Source: Sanderia malayensis (Eukaryota > Cnidaria > Scyphozoa > Semaeostomeae > Pelagiidae). Taken from it: 64,000 bases of DNA. Positions 1 through 10,500 of the stretch are shown in pieces. Every line of letters begins with the position of its first letter. Position 1 is the stretch's first letter. The notes under the pieces were generated by a model. The model saw only the letters and a program-made list of their open reading frames with translations. It made no database searches and had not been told where the DNA came from. A program made the position numbers and the translations under genes. Where the stretch lies: contig RQOL01000677.1 of the NCBI GenBank assembly GCA_013076295.1, positions 248,001-312,000 of the forward strand. Reading direction: 5' to 3'.

Positions 1-2036
1 ATCTGTACTTTCCACAAAATTTGATGCAAATTGAAAGAGTTTGAAAACATGAAACTTTCAAAAACCAGTCTCATGTTCAAACTTAGCACACCAAGATTGC
101 ACTTTCCACAAAAATTGATTCAAATTAAAAGAGTTTGAAAACATGAAACTTTCAAAAACCAGTTTCATGTTCAAACTTAGCACACCAAGATTGTACTTTC
201 CACTAAACTTGATGCAAATTGCACGAGTTTGAAAATTTGCATATTCCCCCTTCTACACCGTCCTATTCCCCCAAAGCATAAAGAGTTTAAAAAACAAGTT
301 AAATATTTAATTTCATAACACCGAATTTGTATTTTCAACAAATTTGATGCAAATTGAAAGAGTGTGAAAAATTGGATATTCCCCTTTTTTGCGCCGTTTT
401 ATGCCCTCAAAACATGGCAATTTCAAAAACCTGTTTCATGTTCAAATTCAGCACACCAAATCTGTACTTTCCACAAAATTTGATGCAAATTGAAAGAGTT
501 TGAAAACATGAAACTTTCAAAAACCAGTCTCATGTTCAAACTTAGCACACCAAGATTGCACTTTCCACAAAAATTGATGCAAATTGAAAGAGTTTGAAAA
601 CATGAAACTTTCAAAAACCAGTTTCATGTTCAAACTTAGCACACCAAGATTGTACTTTCCACTAAACTTGATGCATATTGCGAATTCATCAAAATTGCCA
701 ATTCATCAAAAGGGAAGAGTGGGAAAGCAGGAAAAAGTGGGAAGTCATTAGAAATGGGAAGTCATCAAAACTGGGAAGTGGGAAGTCAGCAAAAGTTGGA
801 AGTCATGATACCAAAATTGTAGTTTCCACAATTAGTGATACACATTGAACGGGTTTGAAAAATTTCATATTGCCCCGTTCTACCCGGTTGTATGCCCACA
901 AAACATGAAAATTTCAAGAGCCAGTTTCATATTCAAACTCAGCACACCAAAACTGTACTTTTCGCCAAATTTGATGCAAAATCAAAGAGTTTGAAAAATT
1001 GCATCAAAATTTGCGAAATCATCAAAAGTGAAGAGTGGGAAGGCAGGAAAAGTGGGAAGTCATCAGAAATGGGAAGTTATCAAAAATGGAAGATGGGAAG
1101 TCAAGAAAAGGTGGGAAGTCAGCAAAAGTAGGAAGTCATCATACCAAAATTGTACTTTCCACAAAATTTGATACAAATTGAACGAGTTTGAAAACTTGCA
1201 AACTGCCCCCTTTTTCAACCTTGTATGCCCTCAAAGTATGAAAATTACAAAAACCAGCTTCCTTTTCAAATTCAGCACACCAAATTTGTACTTTGCACAA
1301 AATTTTATGCAAATTGAAAGAGTTTGAAAAATTGCATATTGCCCCCTTATACCCCGTTGTATGCCCCAAAAACATGAAAATTTCAAAAACCAGCTTCATG
1401 TTCAAACTTAGGACACCAAAATTGTACTTTCCACAAAATTTGATACAAATTGAACGAGTTTGAAAAATGGCATCAAAAGTGGGAAGTCATCAAAAGTGGG
1501 AAGTGGGAAGTCAGGAAAAAGTGGGAAGTCATAAGAAGTGAGAAGTCATCATACCAAAAATGTACTTTCCACAGAATTTGATGCAAATTGAACGAGTTTG
1601 AAAAATTGCATCAAATGTTGCAAATCGTCAAAAATGGGAAGTGGGAAGTCAGGCAAAAGTGGGAAGTCATCAAAATAGGGAAGTGGGAAGTCAAGAAAAA
1701 GTGGGAAGTCAGCAAAGTGGGAAGTCATCATACCAAAATTGTACTTTCCACAAAATTTGATACAAATTGAACGAGTTTGAAAACTTGCATATTGCCCCCT
1801 TTTTCAACCTTGTATGCCCTCAAAGCATGAAAATTACAAAAGCGAGCTTCCTTGTCAAATTCAACACACCAAAATTGTATTTTCCACAGAATTTGATGGA
1901 AATTGAAAGAGTTTGAAAAATGGCATCAAAAGTGGGAAGTCATCAAAGGTGCGAAGTGGGAAGACAGGAAAAAGTGGGAAGTCATCAAAAGTGGGAAGTC
2001 ACCAAAAGTGGGAAGTGGGAAGCTACCAAAAGTGGG
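1..2036 (+). repeat. A/B mosaic, opens with A-only array
   Basis: Positions 1-690 are consecutive A units without B motifs. Cores start near 1, 91, 185, 320, 453, 547 and 641, so spacing alternates between the short form of 94 bp and the long form of about 135 bp. B blocks lie at about 690-835, 1016-1140, 1476-1550, 1613-1730 and 1926-2036, with A cores between them. Positions 1-747 match 28666-29411. No gene. Confidence 0.8.
1577..1615 (+). other. Example of the core dyad (inverted repeat)
   Basis: The left arm TTTGATGCAAATT (1577-1589) and the right arm AATTGCATCAAA (1604-1615) are reverse complements apart from one extra A in the left arm. The spacer is 14 bases. The left arm contains ATGCAAAT. 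The dyad recurs wherever a core is followed by a B block; cores followed by S1 keep a shorter right arm (AATTGCAT or AATTTGCAT). It could form a hairpin or cruciform or bind a dimeric protein. A function is inference only. Confidence 0.7.
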
Positions 2037-2955
2037 TTTATCTGATTATGGTGACTTTCGCTTCCCATAGATAAGGCAAGCGGACATCACAAAGTATGAA
2101 CAGAATCTCAATAAAGCATACACGAATTATCGTATCCACTTTTCTTACACCTAGTGTCATGGGCGTTAAAATTGAAAAAAAGACAAATGAGCTCCATCGG
2201 AATAATTATATTGAGGAAAACCAACTTTATCTGAGAAAAACCCACTTTATTTGAGAAAAAGTGGGAAGTCCCCAAAAGGGGGAAGTCGTCAAAAGTGGGA
2301 AGTGGAGTGTCAAGAAAAAGTGGGACGTCAGCAGAAGTGGGAAGTCACCAAAAGTGGGAAATGGGAATCTACCAAGAGTGGTTTTATATGATTATGGCGA
2401 CATTCGCTTCCCATAGATAAGGCAAGCGGACATCACAAAGTATGAACAGAATCTCAATAAAGCATACATGAATTATCATATCCACTCTTCCTACAGCTAT
2501 TGTCACGGGCGTTAAATTTGGAAAAAAAACAAATGAGCTCCATCGGAATAATTATATTGAGGAAAACCAACTTTATCTGAGAAAAACCCACTTTATCTGA
2601 GAAAAAGTGGGAAGTCCCCAAAAGGGGGAAGTCGTCAAAAGTGGGAAGTGGAGTGTCAAGAAAAAGTGGGACGTCAGCAGAAGTGGGAAGTCACCAAAAG
2701 TGGGAAATGGGAATCTACCAAGAGTGGTTTTATATGATTATGGCGACATTCGCTTCCCATAGATAAGGCAAGCGGACATCACAAAGTATGAACAGAATCT
2801 CAATAAAGCATACATGAATTATCATATCCACTCTTCCTACAGCTATTGTCACGGGCGTTAAATTTGGAAAAAACAAACGAGCTCCAACGGAATAATTATA
2901 TTGAGGAAAACCGACTTTATCTGAGAGAAACCCACTTTATCTGACAAAAAGTGGG
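2037..2955 (+). repeat. C element triplet (a, b, b)
   Basis: Three head-to-tail C elements start at 2037 (subfamily a), 2382 (b) and 2728 (b), about 345 bp apart. Each has the left end TTTATCTGA or TTTATATGA, the inner landmarks CTTCCCATAGATAAGG and GAATAATTATATTGAGG, and a right end with repeated CTTTATCTGAGAAAA closing in a CCCACTTT/AAAGTGGG hairpin. The gaps hold B motifs. The middle copy has one extra A in its A-run, making its spacing 346. Confidence 0.85.
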
Positions 2956-4897
2956 AAGTCACCAAAAGAGGGAAGTCGCCAAAAGTGGGAAGCGAAATAT
3001 CAAGAAAAAGTGGGAAGTGAGCAGAAGTGGGAAATCATGATACAAAATTGTACTTTCACCAAATTTGATACACATTGAACGGGTTTGAAAATTTGCATAT
3101 TCCCCCTTCTACACCGTCCTATTCCCCCAAAGCATAAACAGTTCAAAAAAGAAGTTTAATCATTAATTTAATAACACCGAAATTGTATTTTCAACTAAAT
3201 TTGATGCAAATTGAAAGAGGCTGAAAAATTGGATATTCCCCTTTTTTGCGCCGTTTTATGCCCTCAAAACATGGCAATTTCAAAAACCTGTTTCATGTTC
3301 AAATTCAGCATACCAAATCTGTACTTTCCACAAAATTTGATGCAAATTGAAAGAGTTTGAAAACATGAAACTTTCAAAAACCAGTTTCATGCAAATTCAA
3401 AGAGGTTCAAAAATGGGATATTCCCCTTTTTTACCCCGTTATATGCCCTGAAAACATGACAATTTCAAAAACCCGTTTCATGTCCAATTTCAGCACACCA
3501 AATTTGTACTTTCCACAAAATTTGATGCAAATTGAAAGAGTTTGAAAAAATGGAATCAAAAGTGGGAACTCATCAAAAGTGAAGGGTGGGAAGGCAGGGA
3601 AAAGTGGGAGGTCATCAGAAGTGGGATGTCATCATACCAAAAATGTACTTTCCACAGAATTTGATGCAAATTGAACGAGTTTGAAAAATTGCATCAAATG
3701 TTGCAAATCGTCAAAAGTGGGAAGTGGGAAGTCAGGCAAAAGTGGGAAGTCATAAAAATTGGAAAGTGGAAGTCAGGAAAAAGTGGGAAGTCAACAAAGT
3801 GGGAAGTCATCATACCAAAATTGTACTTTCCACAAAATTTGATACAAATCGAACAAATTTGAAATCTTGCATATTGCCCCCTTTTTCAACCTTGTATGCC
3901 CTCAAAGCATGAAAATTACAAAAACCAGCTTCTTTTTGAAATTCAGCACACCAAATTTGTACTTTGCACAAAATTTGATGCAAATTGAAAATGTTTGAAA
4001 TCAAAAGTGGGAAGTCATCAAAAGTGAAGAGTGGGAAGGCAGGAAAAAGTGGGAAGTCATCAGAAGTGGGAAGTTATCAAAAATGGAAAATGGGAAGTCA
4101 GGAAAACGTGGGAAGTGAACAAAAGTAGGAAGTCATCATACCAAAATTGTATGTTCCACAAAATTTCATACAAATTGAACGAGTTTGAAAAATTGCATAT
4201 TGCCCCCTTATACCCCGTTGTATGCCCCAAAAACATGAAAATTTCAAAAACCAGCTTCATGTTCAAACTTAGGACACCAAAATTGTACTTTCCACAAAAT
4301 TTGATACAAATTGAACGAGTTTGAAAAATGGCATCAAAAGTGGGAAGTCATCAAAAGTGGGAAGTGGGAAGTCAGGAAAAAGTGGGAAGTCATAAGAAGT
4401 GAGAAGTCATCATACCAAAAATGTACTTTCCACAGAATTTGATGCAAATTGAACGAGTTTGAAAAATTGCATCAAATGTTGCAAATCGTCAAAAATGGGA
4501 AGTGGGAAGTCAGGCAAAAGTGGGAAGTCATCAAAATAGGGAAGTGGGAAGTCAAGAAAAAGTGGGAAGTCAGCAAAGTGGGAAGTCATCATACCAAAAT
4601 TGTACTTTCCACAAAATTTGATACAAATTGAACGAGTTTGAAAACTTGCATATTGCCCCCTTTTTCAACCTTGTATGCCCTCAAAGCATGAAAATTACAA
4701 AAGCGAGCTTCCTTGTCAAATTCAACACACCAAAATTGTATTTTCCACAGAATTTGATGGAAATTGAAAGAGTTTGAAAAATGGCATCAAAAGTGGGAAG
4801 TCATCAAAGGTGCGAAGTGGGAAGACAGGAAAAAGTGGGAAGTCATCAAAAGTGGGAAGTCACCAAAAGTGGGAAGTGGGAAGCTACCAAAAGTGGG
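2956..4897 (+). repeat. A/B mosaic with A-only block
   Basis: After a B tail to about 3040, positions 3041-3555 are A-only. They include the variant unit with TACACCGTCCTATTCCCCCA and TTAATCATTAATTTAATAAC. B blocks follow at about 3556-3640, 3705-3810, 4001-4140, 4340-4410, 4480-4590 and 4786-4897, separated by single cores or core-S1-core stretches. No gene. Confidence 0.8.
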
Positions 4898-5815
4898 TTT
4901 ATCTGATTATGGTGACTTTCGCTTCCCATAGATAAGGCAAGCGGACATCACAAAGTATGAACAGAATCTCAATAAAGCATACACGAATTATCGTATCCAC
5001 TTTTCTTACACCTAGTGTCATGGGCGTTAAAATTGAAAAAAAGACAAATGAGCTCCATCGGAATAATTATATTGAGGAAAACCAACTTTATCTGAGAAAA
5101 ACCCACTTTATTTGAGAAAAAGTGGGAAGTCCCAAAAGGGGGAAGTCGTCAAAAGTGGGAAGTGGAGTGTCAAGAAAAAGTGGGACGTCAGCAGAAGTGG
5201 GAAGTCACCAAAAGTGGGAAATGGGAATCTACCAAGAGTGGTTTTATATGATTATGGCGACATTCGCTTCCCATAGATAAGGCAAGCGGACATCACAAAG
5301 TATGAACAGAATCTCAATAAAGCATACATGAATTATCATATCCACTCTTCCTACAGCTATTGTCACGGGCGTTAAATTTGGAAAAAAACAAATGAGCTCC
5401 ATCGGAATAATTATATTGAGGAAAACCAACTTTATCTGAGAAAAACCCACTTTATCTGAGAAAAAGTGGGAAGTCCCCAAAAGGGGGAAGTCGTCAAAAG
5501 TGGGAAGTGGAGTGTCAAGAAAAAGTGGGACGTCAGCAGAAGTGGGAAGTCACCTAAAGTGGGAAATGGGAATCTACCAAGAGTGGTTTTATATGATTAT
5601 GGCGACATTCGCTTCCCATAGATAAGGCAAGCGGACATCACAAAGTATGAACAGAATCTCAATAAAGCATACATGAATTATCATATCCACTCTTCCTACA
5701 GCTATTGTCACGGGCGTTAAATTTGGAAAAAAACAAACGAGCTCCAACGGAATAATTATATTGAGGAAAACCGACTTTATCTGAGAGAAACCCACTTTAT
5801 CTGACAAAAAGTGGG
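4898..5815 (+). repeat. C element triplet (a, b, b)
   Basis: Copies start at 4898 (a), 5242 (b) and 5587 (b); the last two are exactly 345 bp apart. In the first copy TTTATCTGA stands at 4898-4906 and again at 5087-5095. The hairpin of the second copy is CCCACTTT 5446-5453, a 9-base loop, and AAAGTGGG 5463-5470. A one-base deletion near 5133 separates this triplet from the one at 2037. The a and b copies differ at several CpG sites. Confidence 0.87.
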
Positions 5816-6980
5816 AAGTCACCAAAAGAGGGAAGTCGTCAAAAGTGGGAAGCGAAATATCAAGAAAAAGTGGGAAGTGAGCAGAAGTGGGAAATCATGA
5901 TACAAAATTGTACTTTCCACCAAATTTGATACACATTGAACGGGTTTGAAAATTTGCATATTCCCCCTTCTACACCGTCCTATTTCCCCAAAGCATAAAG
6001 AGTTCAAAAAAAAAGGTTAATCATTAATTTAATAACACCGAAATTGTATTTTCAACGAAATTTGATGCAAATTGAAAGAGTCTGAAAAATTGGATATTCC
6101 CCTTTTTTGCGCCGTTTTATGCCCTCAAAACATGGCAATTTCAAAAACCTGTTTCATGTTCAAATTCAGCACACCAAATCTGTACTTTCCACAAAATTTG
6201 ATGCCAATTGAAAGAGTTTGAGAACATGAAACTTTCAAAAACCAGTTTCATGCAAATTCAAAGAGGTTCAAAAATGGGATATTCCCCTTTTTTACCCCGT
6301 TATATGCCCTGAAAACATGACAATTTCAAAAACCCGTTTCATGTCCAATTTCAGCACACCAAATTTGTACTTTCCACAAAATTTGATGCAAATTGAAAGA
6401 GTTTGAAAAAATGGAATCAAAAGTGGGAAGTCATCAAAAGTGGGAAGTGGGAAGTCAGGAAAAAGTGGGAAGTCATAAGAAGTGAGAAGTCATCATACCA
6501 AAAATGTACTTTCCACAGAATTTGATGCAAATTGAACGAGTTTGAAAAATTGCATCAAATGTTGCAAATCGTCAAAAATGGGAAGTGGGAAGTCAGGCAA
6601 AAGTGGGAAGTCATCAAAATAGGGAAGTGGGAAGTCAAGAAAAAGTGGGAAGTCAGCAAAGTGGGAAGTCATCATACCAAAATTGTACTTTCCACAAAAT
6701 TTGATACAAATTGAACGAGTTTGAAAACTTTCATATTGCCCCCTTTTTCAACCTTGTATGCCCTCAAAGCATGAATTTTACAAAAGCGAGCTTCCTTGTC
6801 AAATTCAACACACCAAAATTGTATTTTCCACAGAATTTGATGGAAATTGAAAGAGTTTGAAAAATGGCATCAAAAGTGGGAAGTCATCAAAGGTGCGAAG
6901 TGGGAAGACAGGAAAAAGTGGGAAGTCATCAAAAGTGGGAAGTCACCAAAAGTGGGAAGTGGGAAGCTACCAAAAGTGGG
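5816..6980 (+). repeat. A/B mosaic
   Basis: B tail to about 5905; A-only array 5905-6415, matching 3045-3555 but with an A-run expansion after GAGTTC near 6005; then B, a single core near 6505, B to 6675, core-S1-core to 6870 and B to 6980. No gene. Confidence 0.8.
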
Positions 6981-7552
6981 TTTATCTGATTATGGTGACT
7001 TTCGCTTCCCATAGATAAGGCAAGCGGACATCACAAAGTATGAACAGAATCTCAATAAAGTATACACGAATTATCGTATCCACTTTTCTTACACCTAGTG
7101 TCATGGGCGTTAAAATTAGAAAAAAAACAAATGAGCTCCATCGGAATAATTATATTGAGGAAAACCAACTTTATCTGAGAAAAACCCACTTTATTTGAGA
7201 AAAAGTGGGAAGTCCCCAAAAGGGGGAAGTCGTCAAAAGTGGGAAGTGGAGTGTCAAGAAAAAGTGGGACGTCAGCAGAAGTGGGAAGTCACCAAAAGTG
7301 GGAAATGGGAATCTACCAAGAGTGGTTTTATATGATTATGGCGACATTCGCTTCCCATAGATAAGGCAAGCGGACAACACAGAGTATGAAGAGAATCTCC
7401 ATAAAGCATACATGAATTCTCATATCCACTCTTCCTAGAGCTAGTGTCACGGGCGCTAAATTTAAAAGAAGTAAACAAGCTTAAAAGGAATAATTATATA
7501 GAGGAAAACCGACTTTATCTGAGAAAAACCCACTTTATCTGAAAAAAATGGA
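6981..7552 (+). repeat. C element pair (a, then b/d chimera)
   Basis: The first copy (6981-7209) is subfamily a. The second (from 7326) starts as subfamily b (TTATATGATTATGGCGACATTC) and, after the shared AAGGCAAGCGGACA near 7363-7376, continues as subfamily d: ACACAGAGTATGAAGAGAAT, GAATTCTCATATCC, AAATTTAAAAGAAG. The switch inside a conserved stretch is the mark of a crossover or gene conversion between subfamilies. Confidence 0.85.
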
Positions 7553-8217
7553 AAGTGACCAAAACTCGGAAGTCGTCAAAAGTGGGAAGTGGAAAGTCAA
7601 AAAAAATTGAGAAGTCATCAAAAGTGGGAAGTCATCATAACAAATTTGTACTTTCCACAAAATTTGATGCAAATTGGGAGAGTTTTGAAAAATTGCATCA
7701 ACAGTAAGAAGTCATCAAAATTGGGAAGTGGGAAGTCAGGAAAAAGTGGGAAGTCGTCAAAAGTGGGAAGTCATCATACCAAAATTGTACATTCCACAAA
7801 ATTTGATACAAATTGAACGCGTTTGAAAAATTGCATATTGCCCCCTCTTACAACCTTGTATGCCCTCAAAACATGACAATTTCAAAAACAAGCTTCATGT
7901 TCAAATTCAGCACACCAAACGTGTACTTTCGACAAAATTTGATAACAATTGAACGAGTTTGAAAATTTGCATATTGCCCCTTTTTTCAACCTTGTATGCC
8001 CTCAAAGCATGAAAATTACAAAAACGAGCTTCCTTTTCAAATTCAGCACACCGAATTTGTACTTTGCACAAAATTTGATGCAAATTGAAAGAGTTTGAAA
8101 AATTGCATCAAAAGTGAGAAGTCATCAAAAGTGGGAGGTGGGAAGACGGGAAAAGTGGCAAATCATCAAAAGTGGGAAGTCACCAAAAGTGGGAAGTGGG
8201 AAGCTACCAAAAGTGGT
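7553..8217 (+). repeat. A/B mosaic
   Basis: B 7553-7640, a core near 7650, B 7690-7785, three A units 7786-8115 including the variant CGTGTACTTTCGACAAAATT, then B to 8217 ending in AAGCTACCAAAAGTGG, the standard left flank of C. Positions 7589-7720 match 10538-10670 at an offset of 2949. Confidence 0.78.
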
Positions 8218-8424
8218 TTTATCTGATTATGGTGACATTCGCTTCCCATAGATAAGGCAAGCGGACATCACACAGTATGAACAAAATCTCAATAAAGCAT
8301 ACACGAATTATCGTATCCACTCTTAATACAGCTAGTGTCACGGGCATTAACTTTGGAAAGAAACAAAGGAGGTTCAACGGAATAATTACATTGAAGAGCC
8401 CCACTTTATCTGACAAAGAATGGG
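8218..8424 (+). repeat. C element, subfamily c
   Basis: This short form (about 207 bp) has a single right-end CCCCACTTTATCTGACAAAG instead of the doubled CTTTATCTGAG motif, and carries the diagnostic CATTAACTTTGGAAAGAAAC and GGAGGTTCAACGG. This copy has TCTTAATACAG where other c copies have TCTTCCTACAG. A D element follows about 100 bp downstream. Confidence 0.83.
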
Positions 8425-8520
8425 AAACCACCAAAAGTGGGAAGTCATCAAATGTGGAAAATGGGAAGTCAAGAAAAGTGGGAAGTCAGCAAAGGTGGGA
8501 AGTCATCATACCAAAATTGT

Positions 8521-8600
8521 ATTTTTATATTTGTACTGTTTGTACTATATTTACTATGGCATATTTCCAACTTGAACGAGATGAAAAATGTGAATATTAT
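8521..8600 (+). repeat. D element
   Basis: ATTTTTATATTTGTACTG, then TTTGTACTATATTTACTATGG, ending CTTGAACGAGATG and GAATATTA. It is preceded by ACCAAAATTGT and ends like a core, so it is a core with a replaced middle. It follows the C-c copy at 8218. Confidence 0.75.
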
Positions 8601-10068
8601 TAAAGTGGGGAGTCACCAAAAGTAGGAGGTCGTCAAAAGTGGGGAGTGGGAAGTCAGGTAAAGTGGGAAGTCATCAAATATGGGAAGTCATCAAAAGAGG
8701 AAAATGGGAAGTCAAGAAAAAGTGGGAAGTCAGCAAAGGTGGGAAGTCATCATACCAAAATTTGTCTTTCCACAAAATTTGATACAAATTGAACGAGTTT
8801 GAAAACTTGCATATTGCCCCCTTTTTCAACATTGTATGCCCTCAAAGCATGAAAATTACAAAAACCAGCTTCCTTTTCAAACTCAGCACACCAAATTTGT
8901 ACTTTGCACAAAATTTGATGCAAATTGAAAGAGTTTGAAAAATTGCATCAAAAGTGGGAAGTCATCAAAAGTGAAGAGTGGGAAGGCAGGAAAAAGTGGG
9001 AAATCATCAGAAGTGGGAAGTTATCAAAAATGGAAAATGGGAAGTCAGGAAAACGTGGGAAGTCAGCAAAAGAAAAAGTCATCATACGAAAATTCTACTT
9101 TCCACAAAATTTGATACAAATTGAAGGAGTTTGAAAATTTGCTTATTGCCCCCTTTTACAACCTTGTATGCCCTCAAAACATGAAAATTTCAAAAACCTG
9201 CTTCATGTTCAAATTCAGCACACCAAATTTGTACTTTCCACAAAATTTGATACAAATTGAAGGAGTTTGAAAATTTGCATATTCCCCTTCTACACCGTCC
9301 TATTCCCCCAAAGCATAAAGAGTTCAAAAAACAAGTTAAATATTTAATTTCATAACACCGAAATTTTATTTTCAACGAAATTTGATACAAATTGAACGAG
9401 TTTGAAAAATTGCATATTGCCCCCTTTTACAACCTTGGATGCCCTCAAAACATGAAAATTTCAAAAACTAGCTTCATGTTCAAATTCAGCACACCAAATT
9501 TGCACTTTCCACAAAATTTGATACAAATTAAAGGAGTTTGAAAATTTTGCATATTCCCCCTTCTACAACGTCCTAATCCCCCAAAGCATAAAGAGTTCAA
9601 AAAACAAGTTCAATATTTAATTTCATAACACCAAACTTGTACTTTCCACAAAAATTGATACAAATTGAACGAGTTTGAAAAAATGCATCAAAAATGGGAA
9701 GCTATCAAAAGTGGGAAATCATCATAGCAAAATTGTATTTTCCACCAAATTTGATGCAAATTCAACGAGTTTGAAAAATTGCATAATGCCCCCTCTTACG
9801 CCGTTTTATGCACTGAAAACATGCAATTTTCAAAAACCAGTGTCATATTCAAATTCACCACACCATAGTTGTATTTTCCACAAATGTTGGTGCAGATTAA
9901 ATGAGATTGAAAACTTGCATTAAAAATTGGAAGTCTTCAAAAGTGGGAAGTGGGAAGAGAGGTACAGTGGGAGGTCATCAAAAGTGGGAAGTCATCAAAA
10001 GTCGAATCTGGGAAGTGAAGAAAAAGTGGGAAGTCAGCAAAGGTGGGAAGTCATCATACCAAAAATGT

Positions 10069-10150
10069 ATTCTTGTATTTGTACTGTTTGTACTATATTT
10101 ACTATTGTATGTTTCGAAATTGAAGGAGTTTGAAAATTTGAATATTACTA
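10069..10150 (+). repeat. D element, GTATGTTTCG type
   Basis: TATTCTTGTATTTGTACTG, TTTGTACTATATTTACTATTG, then TTTCGAAATTGAAGGAGTTTG. It lies upstream of the C-d copy at 10276, the reverse of the order seen with C-c. Confidence 0.73.
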
Positions 10151-10275
10151 AAAGTGGGAAGTTACCAAAAGTAGGAGGTCGTCAAAAGTGGAAAGTGGGA
10201 TATCAAGAAAATATGGAAAGTTATGAAAAGTGGGAAGTCACCGAAGGTGGAAGATGGGGAATTACTAAAAATGGG

Positions 10276-10500
10276 TTTATCTGATTATCGTGACATTCCA
10301 ACCCCATAGATAAGGCAAGCGGACAACACAGAGTATGAAGAGAATCTCCATAAAGCATACATGAATTCTCATATCCACTCTTCCTAGAGCTAGTGTCACG
10401 GGCGCTAAATTTAAAAGAAGTAAACAAGCTTAAAAGGAATAATTATATAGAGGAAAACCGACTTTATCTGAGAAAAACCCACTTTATCTGAAAAAAATGG
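10276..10500 (+). repeat. C element, subfamily d
   Basis: This divergent subfamily has TCGTGACATTCCAACCCCAT in place of GGTGACATTCGCTTCCCAT, then GTATGAAGAGAATCTCCATA, AGAGCTAGTGTCACGGGCGC and ATTATATAGAGG. Both ends keep TTTATCTGA. The right-end hairpin is damaged: AAAAAAATGG replaces AAAAAGTGGG. Confidence 0.83.

Larger units (their letters stand above)
1320..7375 (+). repeat. Higher-order repeat, 2.86 kb then 2.08 kb period
   Basis: Positions 1320-3568 match 4181-6427 at an offset of 2861, dropping to 2859 after small indels. A third, truncated copy starts near 6423 (offset 2083 from 4340) and runs to about 7375, where it switches inside a C element to another subfamily. Each full copy carries A/B mosaic, a C-a,b,b triplet and an A-only block. 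The left boundary lies in a core-to-S1 transition, where AGTTTGAAAA is shared. Confidence 0.8.
8425..10275 (+). repeat. A/B mosaic with two D elements
   Basis: B and D (8521) lead to B 8600-8755; A 8755-8945; B 8945-9090; an A-only run 9090-9685 of about five units, some with TTAAATATTTAATTTCATAAC; a very short B (two motifs) near 9690; A 9726-9920; B; a second D at 10069; B to 10275. No gene. Confidence 0.78.

Noticed and set aside
1..690. CRISPR-like regular spacing of repeats
   Set aside because: Cores are about 60 bp, spacers recur in many places instead of being unique, spacing varies from 94 to 137 bp, and no cas gene is present.
2037..2955. LTR or terminal-inverted-repeat transposon
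   Set aside because: There are no long direct or inverted terminal repeats around an internal region, no polypurine tract or primer site, and no transposase or polymerase frame. The only inverted repeat is the short hairpin at one end.
5242..5815. Hydrophobic open frame of about 78 codons on the minus strand of each C-a/b element, with a shorter 71-codon form in C-c
   Set aside because: It starts at a non-ATG codon, has no ribosome-binding or Kozak context, and exists because C has few minus-strand stops and 345 is a multiple of three. Copies differ by replacements spread along the frame with no sign of synonymous bias, and an overlapping plus-strand frame of 107-108 codons is kept in many of the same elements. 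Copies with indels (22679, 60586) are not selected against.
8218..8424. Possible Pol III A and B boxes in C (AGGCAAGCGG and GGTTCAACGG), as in tRNA-derived SINEs
   Set aside because: The A-box-like string lacks a base and its first T, the B-box-like string occurs only in C-c, and the two are about 110 bp apart, too far for a tRNA-type promoter.
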